Assembly (NCBI RefSeq): GCF_030704685.1
Contig: NZ_JAUZDX010000007.1
Coordinates: forward strand, 1-64,000
DNA length: 64,000 bases
DNA from: Acidovorax sp. A1169
GTDB taxonomy: Bacteria; Pseudomonadota; Gammaproteobacteria; Burkholderiales; Burkholderiaceae_C
Direction of reading: 5' to 3'
Position 1 is the first letter of the stretch; the number at the start of each line of letters is the position of its first letter. The position numbers were made by a program, and so were the translations under genes. The notes under the pieces are model-generated. The model was not told where the DNA came from. It worked only from the letters and a program-made list of their open reading frames with translations, and searched no databases. Shown piece after piece: positions 11,352 through 20,145 of the stretch.

Positions 11352-12683
11352 CTACGCAAGCACCAGCGAACGCGCGGCGACATCGCGCACGATGTCCCAC
11401 GTGGTGTGCAGGAACCGGTCGACATCCGCAGGCGAGTGGCAGTGCAGCGGCGAGACCCGCACGGCGCCCTGCAGCCCGAACGATTCGAGCATGCGCCGCG
11501 AGTAGATGCTGGCCGCGCTGCGCTCGTACACCGTGACGCCGCGCAGGCCGTACTCGTGCACCGCCTGGGTGCAGTCGATTCCCGAAAGGCCGATGGCGAT
11601 GATCAAATCGCGCCGCGCCAGGTCGCCATGGTCCAGGTAGACCTGCACGCCCTCCATGGCGCGCAGCCCGGGCACCTCGGCACTGCCGTCGAGCAGGCGC
11701 GCCAGCAGTGCGCGCTCGTGCAGCAGGATGCGCTCCATGCCTGCGGCAAATCGCTCGCGGCGGCCTGCAGCAGCAGGCACGGCAACACCCGACGCCTCGC
11801 CCAGCCAGCACACGTAGTCCATGATTTCGGTAAGCACCGCGAACTGCCAGGGCGCTGCGCTGCCCAGGTCCCAGAAGTCCGGCGCCTTGCCGGCCAGCTT
11901 GTGGTGGGGCAATGCGGCCGCGCGGTCCGACAGCCAGGCCAGCCCCGAGCCCCGGCAGCCAAAGAACTTGTAGGGCGCGATGTTGATGCCGTCCACCGGC
12001 GTGGCCTGCAGGTCGATGAGGCCGTGGGGCGCATGCTGCACGGCGTCCACGATGATGTACAGGTCGGGCTTCACGGCGCGGGCGCGCTCCACGATCTGCA
12101 CCATGTCGAGCTTGGCGCCCGAGATGTTGGACGCATAGATCACGTTGAGCAGGCAAGTGCCCTCATCCACCAGGCGCACGATGGCATCCACGTCGACCCC
12201 GCCGGTGGCCGGGTTGCTCGGGGCCACGCGCAGCTCCCGGCCCGTCTGGCGCGCGTAGCGCTCCATGGCGTCGAAGGACGAGGGGTGCTCGAGCACCGTG
12301 GTGACCATGTTGGTGCCCGGCACGTTCTCGGCCACGGCGCGCACCATGTCGAACATGGCGCCTGATGCGGTCAGGGCCGCATAGACGCTGCCCCCCTGTG
12401 CGTTGAGCAATGTGCGCAGGTCGCCCGCACCGGTGGCCTGCACGCCCTGCAGCTCGCGCGCCACCTCGTGGATGCGCTCGGTATTGTCCGGCACGGCATC
12501 GACCTGGCCCATGCGCTCCACGGCGGCCTTCAGACGCAGCGAGCCGCCCGCATTGTCGAAATACAGGCGCTCGCGCCCATGGTGGTCATGCTCCACCTGC
12601 AGGAAACGCTCGCGCACCGCCCGCATCAGGTCCTCGGGGAACAAGAGGCCGTCGGGATGCCCGGTCAGAGATGATGCAGCCAT
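11352..12683 (-). CDS. Class V aminotransferase (PLP-dependent, NifS/Csd-like)
   Basis: A 443-residue fold-type I PLP enzyme of aminotransferase class V. The cofactor Lys lies in NIAPYKFFGCRGSGLAWL (about residue 233) and the PLP-ring Asp in IIVDAVQHAPHG (about 213). The N-terminal YFDNAGGSLRL replaces the usual cysteine-desulfurase start, and no clear catalytic-Cys loop is seen. A desulfurase name is therefore unsafe; an amino-acid aminotransferase or lyase is as likely. Its ATG overlaps the stop of the upstream binding-protein gene (ATGA at 12682-12685 read on the minus strand), indicating coupled translation and a shared substrate. Confidence 0.85.
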   Translation of the reverse strand: MAASSLTGHPDGLLFPEDLMRAVRERFLQVEHDHHGRERLYFDNAGGSLRLKAAVERMGQVDAVPDNTERIHEVARELQGVQATGAGDLRTLLNAQGGSVYAALTASGAMFDMVRAVAENVPGTNMVTTVLEHPSSFDAMERYARQTGRELRVAPSNPATGGVDVDAIVRLVDEGTCLLNVIYASNISGAKLDMVQIVERARAVKPDLYIIVDAVQHAPHGLIDLQATPVDGINIAPYKFFGCRGSGLAWLSDRAAALPHHKLAGKAPDFWDLGSAAPWQFAVLTEIMDYVCWLGEASGVAVPAAAGRRERFAAGMERILLHERALLARLLDGSAEVPGLRAMEGVQVYLDHGDLARRDLIIAIGLSGIDCTQAVHEYGLRGVTVYERSAASIYSRRMLESFGLQGAVRVSPLHCHSPADVDRFLHTTWDIVRDVAARSLVLA

Positions 12684-13582
12684 CACACCCCCTTGTTGTT
12701 GGGGTTGCGGTAGGCCTCGCGCACCGCATCGGTCATCGGAAAGTTGATGTTGATGTTGCTCGGCGGGATGGGCTGGGTGAACCAGCGCGCATACAGCCGC
12801 TCCATCTCGCCGGACTTCATGAGCTGGGTGACGGTCTGGTCCACCAGCGCCTGAAAGGGCGCATCGTTCTTGCGCAGCATGATGCCGTAGGGCTCCTGGC
12901 GCAGCACCACGTCCTTGAGGATCACGTAGTCACCAGGGTTGGGTGACACGGCGATCAGCCCTGCGAGCTGCACGTCGTCGAGCACGTAGGCCACGGCCCG
13001 GTCGCTGGCCAGCAGCAGGAAGGCGTCGGCGGTGTCCTTGCCCGAAATCTCCTGCACCTCCAGGTTTTCTGTGCGGCGGAAGCTGCGCAGCAACTGGATC
13101 GAGGTGCTGCCGGCCACGGTCGCCACGCTCTTGCCCGCCAGGTCCGCCAGCGAGGTGATGCCCGACTTCTTCTTGACCGCCACGGTGATGTTGGTAACGA
13201 AGTGGCTGGGCGCGAATGCGACCTGCTGCTGGCGCACCACCGAGTTGGTGGTGGTGGCGCAGTCCAGGTCCACGGTGCCGTTCTGTATCAGCGGAATGCG
13301 GTTCAGCGAATTGAGCAAGGTGTATTGCACGCGCAGCGCGGGCAGGCCGAGTTTGGCTTTGACGGCGTCGACGATCTTCAGGCAGATGTCGTTGGAAAAG
13401 CCTACGGGGTCGCCGCTGCCCGTGGGCTTGTACGAGAAGGGGACGGAGCTGTCGCGGTTGCCAATGTGGATGGTGCCGCTCTCCTTGATCTTGCGCAGGG
13501 TGTCGACCTCCTGCGCCATGGCAGCCGATACCAGCATGGTGGCGCCCAGTACAGCGAGAGCGGACATTTTGAAGGGGTGCAT
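12683..13582 (-). CDS. ABC-type amino-acid binding protein (family 3), orphan
   Basis: A 299-residue periplasmic binding protein. A signal peptide (residues 1-23, cleaved after AAMAQ) precedes the family 3 start TLRKIKESGTIHIGNRDSSV. The ligand-pocket pattern continues through FSNDICLKIVDAV and TVDLDCATTTNSVVRQQQVA, the latter typical of glutamate/aspartate-type receptors. GGAAAG lies 7 bases before the ATG. No permease or ATPase gene is nearby. It heads a two-gene operon with the class V aminotransferase and faces a divergent LysR gene. An amino-acid-like ligand is inferred, not shown. Confidence 0.9.
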   Translation of the reverse strand: MHPFKMSALAVLGATMLVSAAMAQEVDTLRKIKESGTIHIGNRDSSVPFSYKPTGSGDPVGFSNDICLKIVDAVKAKLGLPALRVQYTLLNSLNRIPLIQNGTVDLDCATTTNSVVRQQQVAFAPSHFVTNITVAVKKKSGITSLADLAGKSVATVAGSTSIQLLRSFRRTENLEVQEISGKDTADAFLLLASDRAVAYVLDDVQLAGLIAVSPNPGDYVILKDVVLRQEPYGIMLRKNDAPFQALVDQTVTQLMKSGEMERLYARWFTQPIPPSNININFPMTDAVREAYRNPNNKGV

Positions 13583-13692
13583 GGCGGTCTTTCCAGAAAA
13601 GCAGGGGACGGTCAGCGGGACCAGGATTCGCCACCGGCGCTCAGCAGTTCAGTGCGTTCGATGGCGGGCTGGAATGGATTTTGGAATTGCCC

Positions 13693-13743
13693 TCACTTTA
13701 AAAAAAGCGATTTTTTGTGCTCGAATTGCATGAATAAAAGTGA
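13693..13743. promoter_or_regulatory. Candidate LysR operator region
   Basis: The 181-base divergent spacer is AT-rich compared with its surroundings. It contains TCACTTTA (13693-13700) and the near-inverted TAAAAGTGA (13735-13743), flanking AAAAAAGCGATTTTTT. This is a plausible regulator and promoter region for both the LysR gene and the binding-protein operon. Confidence 0.4.
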
Positions 13744-13763
13744 TTTGAAAGCCGCGCATTTCC

Positions 13764-14690
13764 ATGATGACCTTCAAGCAGCTCGAGGCCCTGTACTGGA
13801 TCGCCCAACTGGGCGGCTTTGCCCAGGCGGCACACAAGCTGCACACTTCGCAGTCGGCCGTATCCAAACGGGTGCATGAGCTGGAGCAGCTGTTCGACAC
13901 CCCGCTGTTCGACCGCAGCCAGCGCACCGCGCGCCTCACTGAAAAGGGCGAAGAGATGTTCGTGCTGGCTCGCCAGTTGCTGCGCCAGCGCGACGCCGCG
14001 GTGGAGCAGTTCAGCAAGCCGGGGGTGATCGAGCGGCGCCTGCGCATCGGCGTGACCGAACTCACGGCCATGACCTGGCTGCCCCGGCTGGTGGCCCTGG
14101 TGCAGCAGCACTACCCCAAGGTGACGCTGGAGCCCGACGTGGACGGCAGCCTGCCGCTGCGCGACAAGCTGCTGGCCGATGACCTGGACCTGATCATCGT
14201 GCCCGATGCGTTTGCCGATGCGCGCCTGCCCGCCAAGGCCGTGGGCCAGGTGGAGAGCGCCTGGATGTGCCAGCCCGGCCTGCTGCCCGCCGGCCCGGTG
14301 CGCCTGCACCAACTGGCGCACCAGCGGCTGCTGGTGCAGGGGCAGTCGTCAGGCACCGGCCGGCGCTACGACGCATGGATGAAGGAACTGGGCGCCGAGC
14401 CCTCGGACGCCATCGTGGTGAGCAACCTGATCGCGCTGATCGGCCTGACCATCTCGGGGCTGGGCGTGAGCTACCTGCCGCGCCACTGCCTGGACCCGCT
14501 CATCGGCGCAGGCCTGCTGGCCGTGCTGGAAGTGGACCCACCCCTGCCGCCCGTGCCCTATGTGGCGCTGTACAAGGGCGAGCACCGCAGTGCGCTGGTG
14601 TCGTCCATCACCATGCTGGCCCAGTCCTGTTGCGACTTCACGCGCGCTTTCCAGGCGTTCCCGATGGTGGATGGCACAGAGCGACGCTGA
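13764..14690 (+). CDS. LysR family transcriptional regulator
   Basis: A 308-residue LysR-type regulator. The N-terminal HTH (residues 1-62) reads FKQLEALYWIAQLGGFAQAA then SQSAVSKRVHELEQLF. The C-terminal periplasmic-binding-like effector domain follows from about residue 90. It is divergent from the binding-protein/aminotransferase operon, the usual arrangement for a LysR target, and its stop lies 7 bases from the convergent amiE stop. Start taken at 13764; the second Met codon is directly adjacent. Effector unknown, perhaps the substrate of the neighbouring operon. Confidence 0.93.
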   Translation: MMTFKQLEALYWIAQLGGFAQAAHKLHTSQSAVSKRVHELEQLFDTPLFDRSQRTARLTEKGEEMFVLARQLLRQRDAAVEQFSKPGVIERRLRIGVTELTAMTWLPRLVALVQQHYPKVTLEPDVDGSLPLRDKLLADDLDLIIVPDAFADARLPAKAVGQVESAWMCQPGLLPAGPVRLHQLAHQRLLVQGQSSGTGRRYDAWMKELGAEPSDAIVVSNLIALIGLTISGLGVSYLPRHCLDPLIGAGLLAVLEVDPPLPPVPYVALYKGEHRSALVSSITMLAQSCCDFTRAFQAFPMVDGTERR

Positions 14691-14697
14691 CCCGTGC

Positions 14698-15720
14698 CTA
14701 TGCGTGCGGAATCCCGTCGATGGGGCATTCGGCCGTGCCCACCGTGCTGCGCGTGAGCGCCTCTACGGCCTGGCGCGTGCCCTCGGGGTCGGTTACCCAG
14801 CGCTGGTAGAAGCCGTAGGGGCAGGCGGCCACGCCTTTGTCTCCTTCGCCGGAGTTGAGAACGCCGGTATAGCCGCGGTGCAGCAGCTTGAACAGGTGAT
14901 TCTCGGACTGGCCGTTCCTGCGGAAATCGCGGATCAGGCTGGTGGAGAGCGCCGCATACTGCACGCCGTACTCCTCTTCACCGCACTCACCCAGCGTGCG
15001 GCCGTCAAAGCCAATCAGCGCCGAGTGGCCGAAGTAGCTGTACACGCCATCGAACCCTGCCGCATTGGCCACCGCCACGTAGGTATTGTTGGCAAAGGCC
15101 ATGGCCTTGCTGATGAGGATCTGCTGCTCTTTGGCCGGGTACATGTAGCCCTGGCAGCGCACGATGAGCTCGGCCCCCTTCATCGCGCAGTCGCGCCAGA
15201 TCTCGGGGTAGTTGCCATCGTCGCAGATGATGAGGCTGATCTTCAGGCCCTTGGGCCCGTCGCTCACATAGGTCTGGTCGCCCGGGTACCAGCCCTCAAT
15301 GGGCGTCCAGGGCATGATCTTGCGGTACTTCTGCACGATCTCGCCCTGGTCGTTCATCAGGATCAGCGTGTTGTAGGGCATCTTGTGCGGGTGCTCCTCG
15401 TGCCGCTCGCCGGTCAGCGAGAACACGCCCCAGACCTTGGCCTTGCGGCACGCCGCCGCGAAGATTTCCGTCTCGGGGCCAGGAATGGTGGTGGCGGTGT
15501 CCATCATCTCCTGGCGGTCGTACATGATGCCGTGGGTGCTGTACTCGGGGAAGATGGCGAGGTCCATGCCCGGCAGGCCGGTCTTCATGCCGACCAGCAT
15601 GTCGGCGATCTTGCGCGCGTTGTCCAGCACGTCGGCCTGGGTGTGCAGGCGCGGCATCTTGTAGTTGACGACCGCGACGCCGACGGTGTCCTTGCTGCTT
15701 GAAATGTCGCCGTGGATCAT
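14698..15720 (-). CDS. amiE: Aliphatic amidase
   Basis: A 340-residue nitrilase-superfamily aliphatic amidase that hydrolyses short amides such as acetamide and propionamide to acid and ammonia. It aligns without gaps at the start to the Pseudomonas AmiE pattern ([20 protein letters not shown]). The catalytic triad is in place: Glu59 in FPEYS, Lys134 in KYRKIMPW, Cys166 in [11 protein letters not shown]. The C-terminal tail is a few residues shorter than the Pseudomonas enzyme. It is the last gene of the amide operon, 31 bases behind fmdB, with AAGGAG before its ATG. The AmiE sequence pattern separates it from AmiF formamidases. Confidence 0.95.
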   Translation of the reverse strand: MIHGDISSSKDTVGVAVVNYKMPRLHTQADVLDNARKIADMLVGMKTGLPGMDLAIFPEYSTHGIMYDRQEMMDTATTIPGPETEIFAAACRKAKVWGVFSLTGERHEEHPHKMPYNTLILMNDQGEIVQKYRKIMPWTPIEGWYPGDQTYVSDGPKGLKISLIICDDGNYPEIWRDCAMKGAELIVRCQGYMYPAKEQQILISKAMAFANNTYVAVANAAGFDGVYSYFGHSALIGFDGRTLGECGEEEYGVQYAALSTSLIRDFRRNGQSENHLFKLLHRGYTGVLNSGEGDKGVAACPYGFYQRWVTDPEGTRQAVEALTRSTVGTAECPIDGIPHA

Positions 15721-15751
15721 GGCGTGGTCTCCTTGGGAATCGTTGGACTCG

Positions 15752-16117
15752 TCAGTGGCTGATCATCCAGGGCCTTTTGGTGGGAAAGGTCTTGGCGCCG
15801 TTGGGAGCGGTGACGGTGCTGCCGCGTTTGCTGCTGCCGCCGCTGCAGCAACCACACCCCGAGGGATGGCGCAGCCGGCCATAGCTGCCGGCATCGCCAT
15901 CGCGTGAGGACGAGCGCGGGGCGTGCTGGGCACGCTCGTTGGTGTCGTGCGCGCGGCGCTGCTCTGGGCTCACGCAGGCCAGGTGCGGTGCGTGGGCGAA
16001 TACGCGTGCCGAAGCCGCCCCGCAGGCGGGGCAGGCACAGGGCTCGTTGCGCAGGGCCACGCTGCGCAGCGCATCGAAATTGCCGCAGTCGGCGCAGGCG
16101 TAGTCGTAGGTGGGCAT
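15752..16117 (-). CDS. fmdB: FmdB-family zinc ribbon protein
   Basis: A 121-residue protein starting [20 protein letters not shown], the hallmark of the FmdB zinc-ribbon family, with a second cysteine pair in CACPACG (about residues 28-34). The C-terminal half is low-complexity, with a further Cys pair in GCGCCSGG. FmdB was first named as a regulatory protein of formamidase expression in Methylophilus methylotrophus, but the biochemical role of the family is unsettled. It lies 15 bases downstream of fmdA in the same operon. Confidence 0.9.
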   Translation of the reverse strand: MPTYDYACADCGNFDALRSVALRNEPCACPACGAASARVFAHAPHLACVSPEQRRAHDTNERAQHAPRSSSRDGDAGSYGRLRHPSGCGCCSGGSSKRGSTVTAPNGAKTFPTKRPWMISH

Positions 16118-16132
16118 GGGGGGCCTGCCTTG

Positions 16133-17362
16133 CTACTTGTCTTGCGAGATCGGCATGTCGATGCTGCCGTCGAGCATCTTCACCGGGCCGGCGGCCGTGG
16201 GGTTGATGTCGAAGTCGAAGATCTCCGTGGGCAGCCACAGCGTGGCGCAGGCATTGGGCACGTCCACCACACCGCTGATATGGCCCTGCACCGGGGCGGT
16301 GCCCAGGATGGAATAGGCCTGCGCGCCGCTGTAGCCGAACTTCTTGAGGTATTCGATGGCGTTCAGGCAGGCTTGGCGGTAGGCCACCGTGACATCCAGG
16401 TAGTGCTGCTTGCCCGATTCGTCGACCGAGATGCCCTCGAAGATCAGGTAGTCCTTGTAGTTGGGCGTAACCGGGCTGGGCTTGAAGATGGGGTTCTTGA
16501 TGCCGTACTTGGCCATGCCGCCCTTGATCAGGCTGACCTTCATGTGTACCCAGCCGGCCATCTCGATGGCGCCGCAGAAGGTGATTTCGCCATCGCCCTG
16601 GCTGAAGTGCAGGTCGCCCACCGAGAGGCCCGCGCCTTCCACGTAGACCGGGAAGTACACCTTGGAGCCGCGCGAGAGGTCCTTGATGTCGCAATTGCCG
16701 CCGTGCTCGCGCGGCGGCACGGTGCGCGCGCCCTCGGCGGCGGCCTTGGCCTTGGCCTCGCCCTGCAGCTTGCCCATGTGGGCGGTGGTGCCGTTGGGCG
16801 GGTTGGCCAGGCCGGGCACGCGGTCCGGGTCGGTGGCGATCAGCTCGGCCTCGCGGGCGTTCCAGGCGTCGAGCATCTTCTGGTCGGGCAGGCAGCCGAT
16901 CAGGCCGGGGTGGATCAGCCCTGCGAAGTTCACGCCCGGGATGTGGCGGCTGTTGGTGAACATGCCGTGGAAGTCCCAGATGGACTTTTGCGCCAGCGGG
17001 TAGTGCTCGGTCAGGAAGCCGCCGCCGTTCTTCTTGGAGAAGAAGCCGTTGAAGCCCCACAGGCTGTCGTCGCGCGCGCCGATGTCGAGCAGGTCCACCA
17101 CCAGCAGGTCGCCCGGCTCTGCGCCTTTGACGCCCACGGGGCCCGACAGGAAGTGCACAGTGGACAGGTCCACGTCGCGCACGTCGTCGGCGCTGTCGTC
17201 GTTCTTGATCGCGCCACCCGTCCAGTCATAGGTTTCGAGCTTGAACTCCGCCCCGGGCTCCACCCACACGGCCATGGGGATGTCCGGGTGCCAGCGGTTG
17301 TGCATCAACGGGTTGTCGTACGGGGACTGCTTGAGGTCCACCTTGATCAGGGTATCGGCCAT
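16133..17362 (-). CDS. fmdA: Formamidase (acetamidase/formamidase family)
   Basis: A 409-residue FmdA-type amidase, hydrolysing formamide to formate and ammonia. This family is unrelated to AmiE. Diagnostic stretches are RWHPDIPMAVWVEPGAEFKL near the N-terminus, LSGPVGVKGAEPGDLLVVDL, the PGVNFAGLIHPGLIGCLPD region near residue 145, and SVGDLHFSQGDGEITFCGAI. It sits between the transporter genes and fmdB, so the operon imports amides and cleaves them in the cytoplasm. AAGGAG precedes the ATG. Confidence 0.95.
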   Translation of the reverse strand: MADTLIKVDLKQSPYDNPLMHNRWHPDIPMAVWVEPGAEFKLETYDWTGGAIKNDDSADDVRDVDLSTVHFLSGPVGVKGAEPGDLLVVDLLDIGARDDSLWGFNGFFSKKNGGGFLTEHYPLAQKSIWDFHGMFTNSRHIPGVNFAGLIHPGLIGCLPDQKMLDAWNAREAELIATDPDRVPGLANPPNGTTAHMGKLQGEAKAKAAAEGARTVPPREHGGNCDIKDLSRGSKVYFPVYVEGAGLSVGDLHFSQGDGEITFCGAIEMAGWVHMKVSLIKGGMAKYGIKNPIFKPSPVTPNYKDYLIFEGISVDESGKQHYLDVTVAYRQACLNAIEYLKKFGYSGAQAYSILGTAPVQGHISGVVDVPNACATLWLPTEIFDFDINPTAAGPVKMLDGSIDMPISQDK

Positions 17363-17418
17363 GGCGTGTTGCTCCTTGGATGGTTGTGGAGGGGAACGAA
17401 AAGAGACGGGAGAAAGGC

Positions 17419-18108
17419 TCAGACGGAAAGGTAGGCCTTGATGTGCTGCTGGTCGGTGTCCGCGCGCGCCGTCTCGTGCACCAGGCGGCCGCCTTCGATG
17501 ACGAACAGGCGGTCGGCCACGTCCATGGCAAACGAGAGCACCTGCTCGCTGACCACGATGGTGATTTGGCGCAGCTTGCGGATCTCGTTGAGTGCCTTGG
17601 CGATGTCCTTGATGATGGAAGGCTGGATGCCCTCGGTGGGCTCGTCGAGCAGCAGCACCTTGGGGTCGGTGACCAGCGCGCGCGCAATCGCCAGCTGCTG
17701 CTGCTGCCCGCCCGAGAGGTTGCCGCCCTTGCGCCGGCGCATGTCCCAGAGCACGGGGAACAGCGCGTAGATCTCGTCGGGTATCTCGCGCGTCTTCGAG
17801 TTTTCGAGGCCCGTCTGGATGTTCTCTTCCACCGTCAGTGTCGGAAAGATCATGCGGCCCTGGGGCACGTAGGCGATGCCCTTGGCCACGCGGCGAAAGC
17901 TCTCGTCCTTCGTCACCTCCTGGCCGGCCACGCTGATGCTGCCGCTCTTGACCGGCATCACGCCCATGAGGCTCTTGAACAGCGTGGTCTTGCCCATGCC
18001 GTTGCGGCCCATGATGGCCACGGTTTCGTTGGCGCGGCCCGAGAACGAGATGCCGTGCAGTGCTTCACTCTGGCCATAGGCCACGAACAGGTCCTTGACT
18101 TCCAACAT
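17419..18108 (-). CDS. urtE: Urea/short-chain amide ABC transporter ATPase UrtE
   Basis: A 229-residue ABC ATPase of the branched-chain-amino-acid/urea (HAAT) class. Walker A GRNGMGKTT is at about 34-42, the signature NLSGGQQQQLAIARAL at about 132, Walker B VLLLDEPTEGI at about 155, and the H-loop position is occupied differently, in VVSEQ, as is usual for UrtE/LivF. It is the last transporter gene, 56 bases before fmdA. UrtD is the partner ATPase. Confidence 0.95.
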   Translation of the reverse strand: MLEVKDLFVAYGQSEALHGISFSGRANETVAIMGRNGMGKTTLFKSLMGVMPVKSGSISVAGQEVTKDESFRRVAKGIAYVPQGRMIFPTLTVEENIQTGLENSKTREIPDEIYALFPVLWDMRRRKGGNLSGGQQQQLAIARALVTDPKVLLLDEPTEGIQPSIIKDIAKALNEIRKLRQITIVVSEQVLSFAMDVADRLFVIEGGRLVHETARADTDQQHIKAYLSV

Positions 18109-18139
18109 ATGGGTGCTCTCCTGTGCGGGGGATGGTCGG

Positions 18140-18883
18140 TCAGTGGCCGAGGTAGACGTCGATCACCTTCGGGTCGTTCTGGACCTTGTCCATCGAGCCC
18201 TCGGCCAGGATCTTTCCCTGGTGCATGACGGTGACCTTGTGCGCGATGCGCTTGACGAACTCCATGTCGTGCTCGATCACGATCACCGCGCGGTTCTTGC
18301 AGATGCGCTGCAGCAGCTCGGCGGTGAGCTCGCGCTCGCGCGCGCTCATGCCGGCGATGGGTTCGTCGAGCATCAGCAGCTCGGGCTCCTGCATCAGCAA
18401 CATGCCGATCTCCAGCCACTGCTTTTGCCCGTGCGAGAGCAGGCCCGCCTCGGTTTCGAGCTTGTCGCCCAGGCCGATGTCATCGGCCACGGCCTGCACA
18501 CGCTCCTTCACCGCCGGTGTGCAACGGAACGCCAGCGCGCCGAAGACCGAGCGGCCCGAGGGGTAGGAGACCTCCAGGTTCTGGAACACCGAGAGGTTCT
18601 CGTAGATCGAGGGCGTCTGGAACTTGCGGCCGATGCCCAGGCGCACGCGCTTGTGTTCGGCCATGCGCGTGAGCTCCTCGTTCTTGAACTTGATGCTGCC
18701 ACCGGTGGCGCGCGTCTTGCCGCAGATCAGGTCCAAGAGCGTGGTCTTGCCCGCACCGTTGGGGCCGATGATCACGCGCAGCTCGTTCTTGTCGACATAC
18801 AGCGTGAGGGCGTCGATGGCCTTGAAGCCGTCGAACGAGACCGTGAGGTCTTCCACGGCCAGGGCGAAGTCGGTGTTGCTCAT
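18140..18883 (-). CDS. urtD: Urea/short-chain amide ABC transporter ATPase UrtD
   Basis: A 247-residue ABC ATPase. Walker A is GPNGAGKTT (about 40-48), the signature region LLSHGQKQWLEIGMLL (about 147), Walker B LLMLDEPIAGM, and the H-loop VIVIEHDMEFVK. The LSHGQKQ variant of the LSGGQ signature is characteristic of UrtD. It forms the ATPase pair with UrtE and lies 31 bases upstream of it in the operon. Confidence 0.95.
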   Translation of the reverse strand: MSNTDFALAVEDLTVSFDGFKAIDALTLYVDKNELRVIIGPNGAGKTTLLDLICGKTRATGGSIKFKNEELTRMAEHKRVRLGIGRKFQTPSIYENLSVFQNLEVSYPSGRSVFGALAFRCTPAVKERVQAVADDIGLGDKLETEAGLLSHGQKQWLEIGMLLMQEPELLMLDEPIAGMSARERELTAELLQRICKNRAVIVIEHDMEFVKRIAHKVTVMHQGKILAEGSMDKVQNDPKVIDVYLGH

Positions 18884-18910
18884 GAAGGGTGCTCCGGGTG
18901 CGGGGTGCGC

Positions 18911-20104
18911 TCAGGCGCTCTGGCTGCTGGTGCCTTCGGGCAGGGTGGGAGCCTTGGCGGCTTCGGCCTCGGTGGCAGTACGCGGGGTGGTCGTGGGTGG
19001 TGGCACAGAGGCCTGGCGCAGCGCCTCGCGCCGGCCCTTCCACCAAGGCACGATGTGGCTCTCCCACAGGCCCGCCAGGCCCATGGGGAAGGCCATGGTC
19101 ACGCCGATGAACAGGGCCGCCATGAGGAACAGCCACAGGTCGGGGAAGCTCTCGGAGAAGTAGGTCTTGCCCGCATTCACCAGCAAGGTGCCGTAGACCG
19201 CACCCACCAGGCTCATGCGCCCGCCCACGGCGGCATAGATCACCATCTCGATGGAGGGAACGATGCCCACGAAGCTCGGCGACATGAAGCCCACCTGCAG
19301 CGAGAACAGCGCACCGCCGATACCCGACAGCGCAGCGGCCAGGCAGAAGGTGAAGACCTTGAAGTTGGCCACGTCGTAGCCCGAAAAGCGCACGCGGTCT
19401 TCCTTGTCGCGCATGGCCAGCAGCAGGGTGCCGAGCTTGCTGGTCTGGATGAAGCGGCACAGCACGATGGACAACACCAGCAGTGCCACGCACACGTAGT
19501 ACAGGATGTACTTGGCGCTGTCGGTGCGCGTGTCCCAGCCCCACAGGGTCTTGAGGTCGGTCATGCCGTTGACGCCGCCGGTGTAGCCCTGCTGGCCGAT
19601 GATGAGCACGGTGCAGATCAGCGCCACGGCCTGGGTGATGATGGCGAAGTACACCCCGCCCACGCGGCGCTTGAACATGGCGAAGCTCACGATCCAGGCC
19701 AGCAGCGTGGGCACCACGATCACGGCAGCCAACGAGAACGGCAGGCTCTTGAACGGCACCCAGAGTGCGGGCAGTTCGGTGATCTGGTTCCAGTCCATGA
19801 AGTCGGGAATGCCCGGTGTGGACTGGATCTTGGTGCTGATGGGATCGGAGGCTTCGAGCTTGAGGAACATCGCCATGGCGTAGCCGCCCAGGCCGAAGAA
19901 CACGCCCTGCCCCAGGCTGAGCACGCCGCCGTAGCCCCAGACCATGACCAGACCGATGGCCACGAAGGCGTAGGTGAGGTATTTGCCCACGAGGTTCAGG
20001 CGAAAGATGTCGAGCGCCAGTGGCAGCACCACGGCCAGCAGCACGGTGAGCAGCACCAGGCTGGCGAGCTGGTAGCGCTGGATCCAGGCTTTGAGGGCAT
20101 TCAT
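18911..20104 (-). CDS. urtC: Urea/short-chain amide ABC transporter permease UrtC
   Basis: A 397-residue LivM/UrtC-type permease with about ten membrane helices. The N-terminal helix LASLVLLTVLLAVVLPLALD precedes the family segment LVMVWGYGGVLSLGQGVFFG (about 58-77). The EAA-like loop contains AMRDKEDRVRFSGYDVANFK. A charged, Pro/Thr-rich C-terminal tail is cytoplasmic. It is longer than LivM, as UrtC proteins are. It pairs with UrtB. Confidence 0.94.
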   Translation of the reverse strand: MNALKAWIQRYQLASLVLLTVLLAVVLPLALDIFRLNLVGKYLTYAFVAIGLVMVWGYGGVLSLGQGVFFGLGGYAMAMFLKLEASDPISTKIQSTPGIPDFMDWNQITELPALWVPFKSLPFSLAAVIVVPTLLAWIVSFAMFKRRVGGVYFAIITQAVALICTVLIIGQQGYTGGVNGMTDLKTLWGWDTRTDSAKYILYYVCVALLVLSIVLCRFIQTSKLGTLLLAMRDKEDRVRFSGYDVANFKVFTFCLAAALSGIGGALFSLQVGFMSPSFVGIVPSIEMVIYAAVGGRMSLVGAVYGTLLVNAGKTYFSESFPDLWLFLMAALFIGVTMAFPMGLAGLWESHIVPWWKGRREALRQASVPPPTTTPRTATEAEAAKAPTLPEGTSSQSA

Positions 20105-20145
20105 GAAAGGACTCCGGTGAACTCAGGTGGGGGGTCGACAAACGC

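Noticed and set aside
10564-12156. 530-codon frame fusing the lipoprotein to upstream sequence
   Set aside because: The first half is antisense-like low complexity lying over the aminotransferase gene. The lipoprotein signal sequence begins at 11319.
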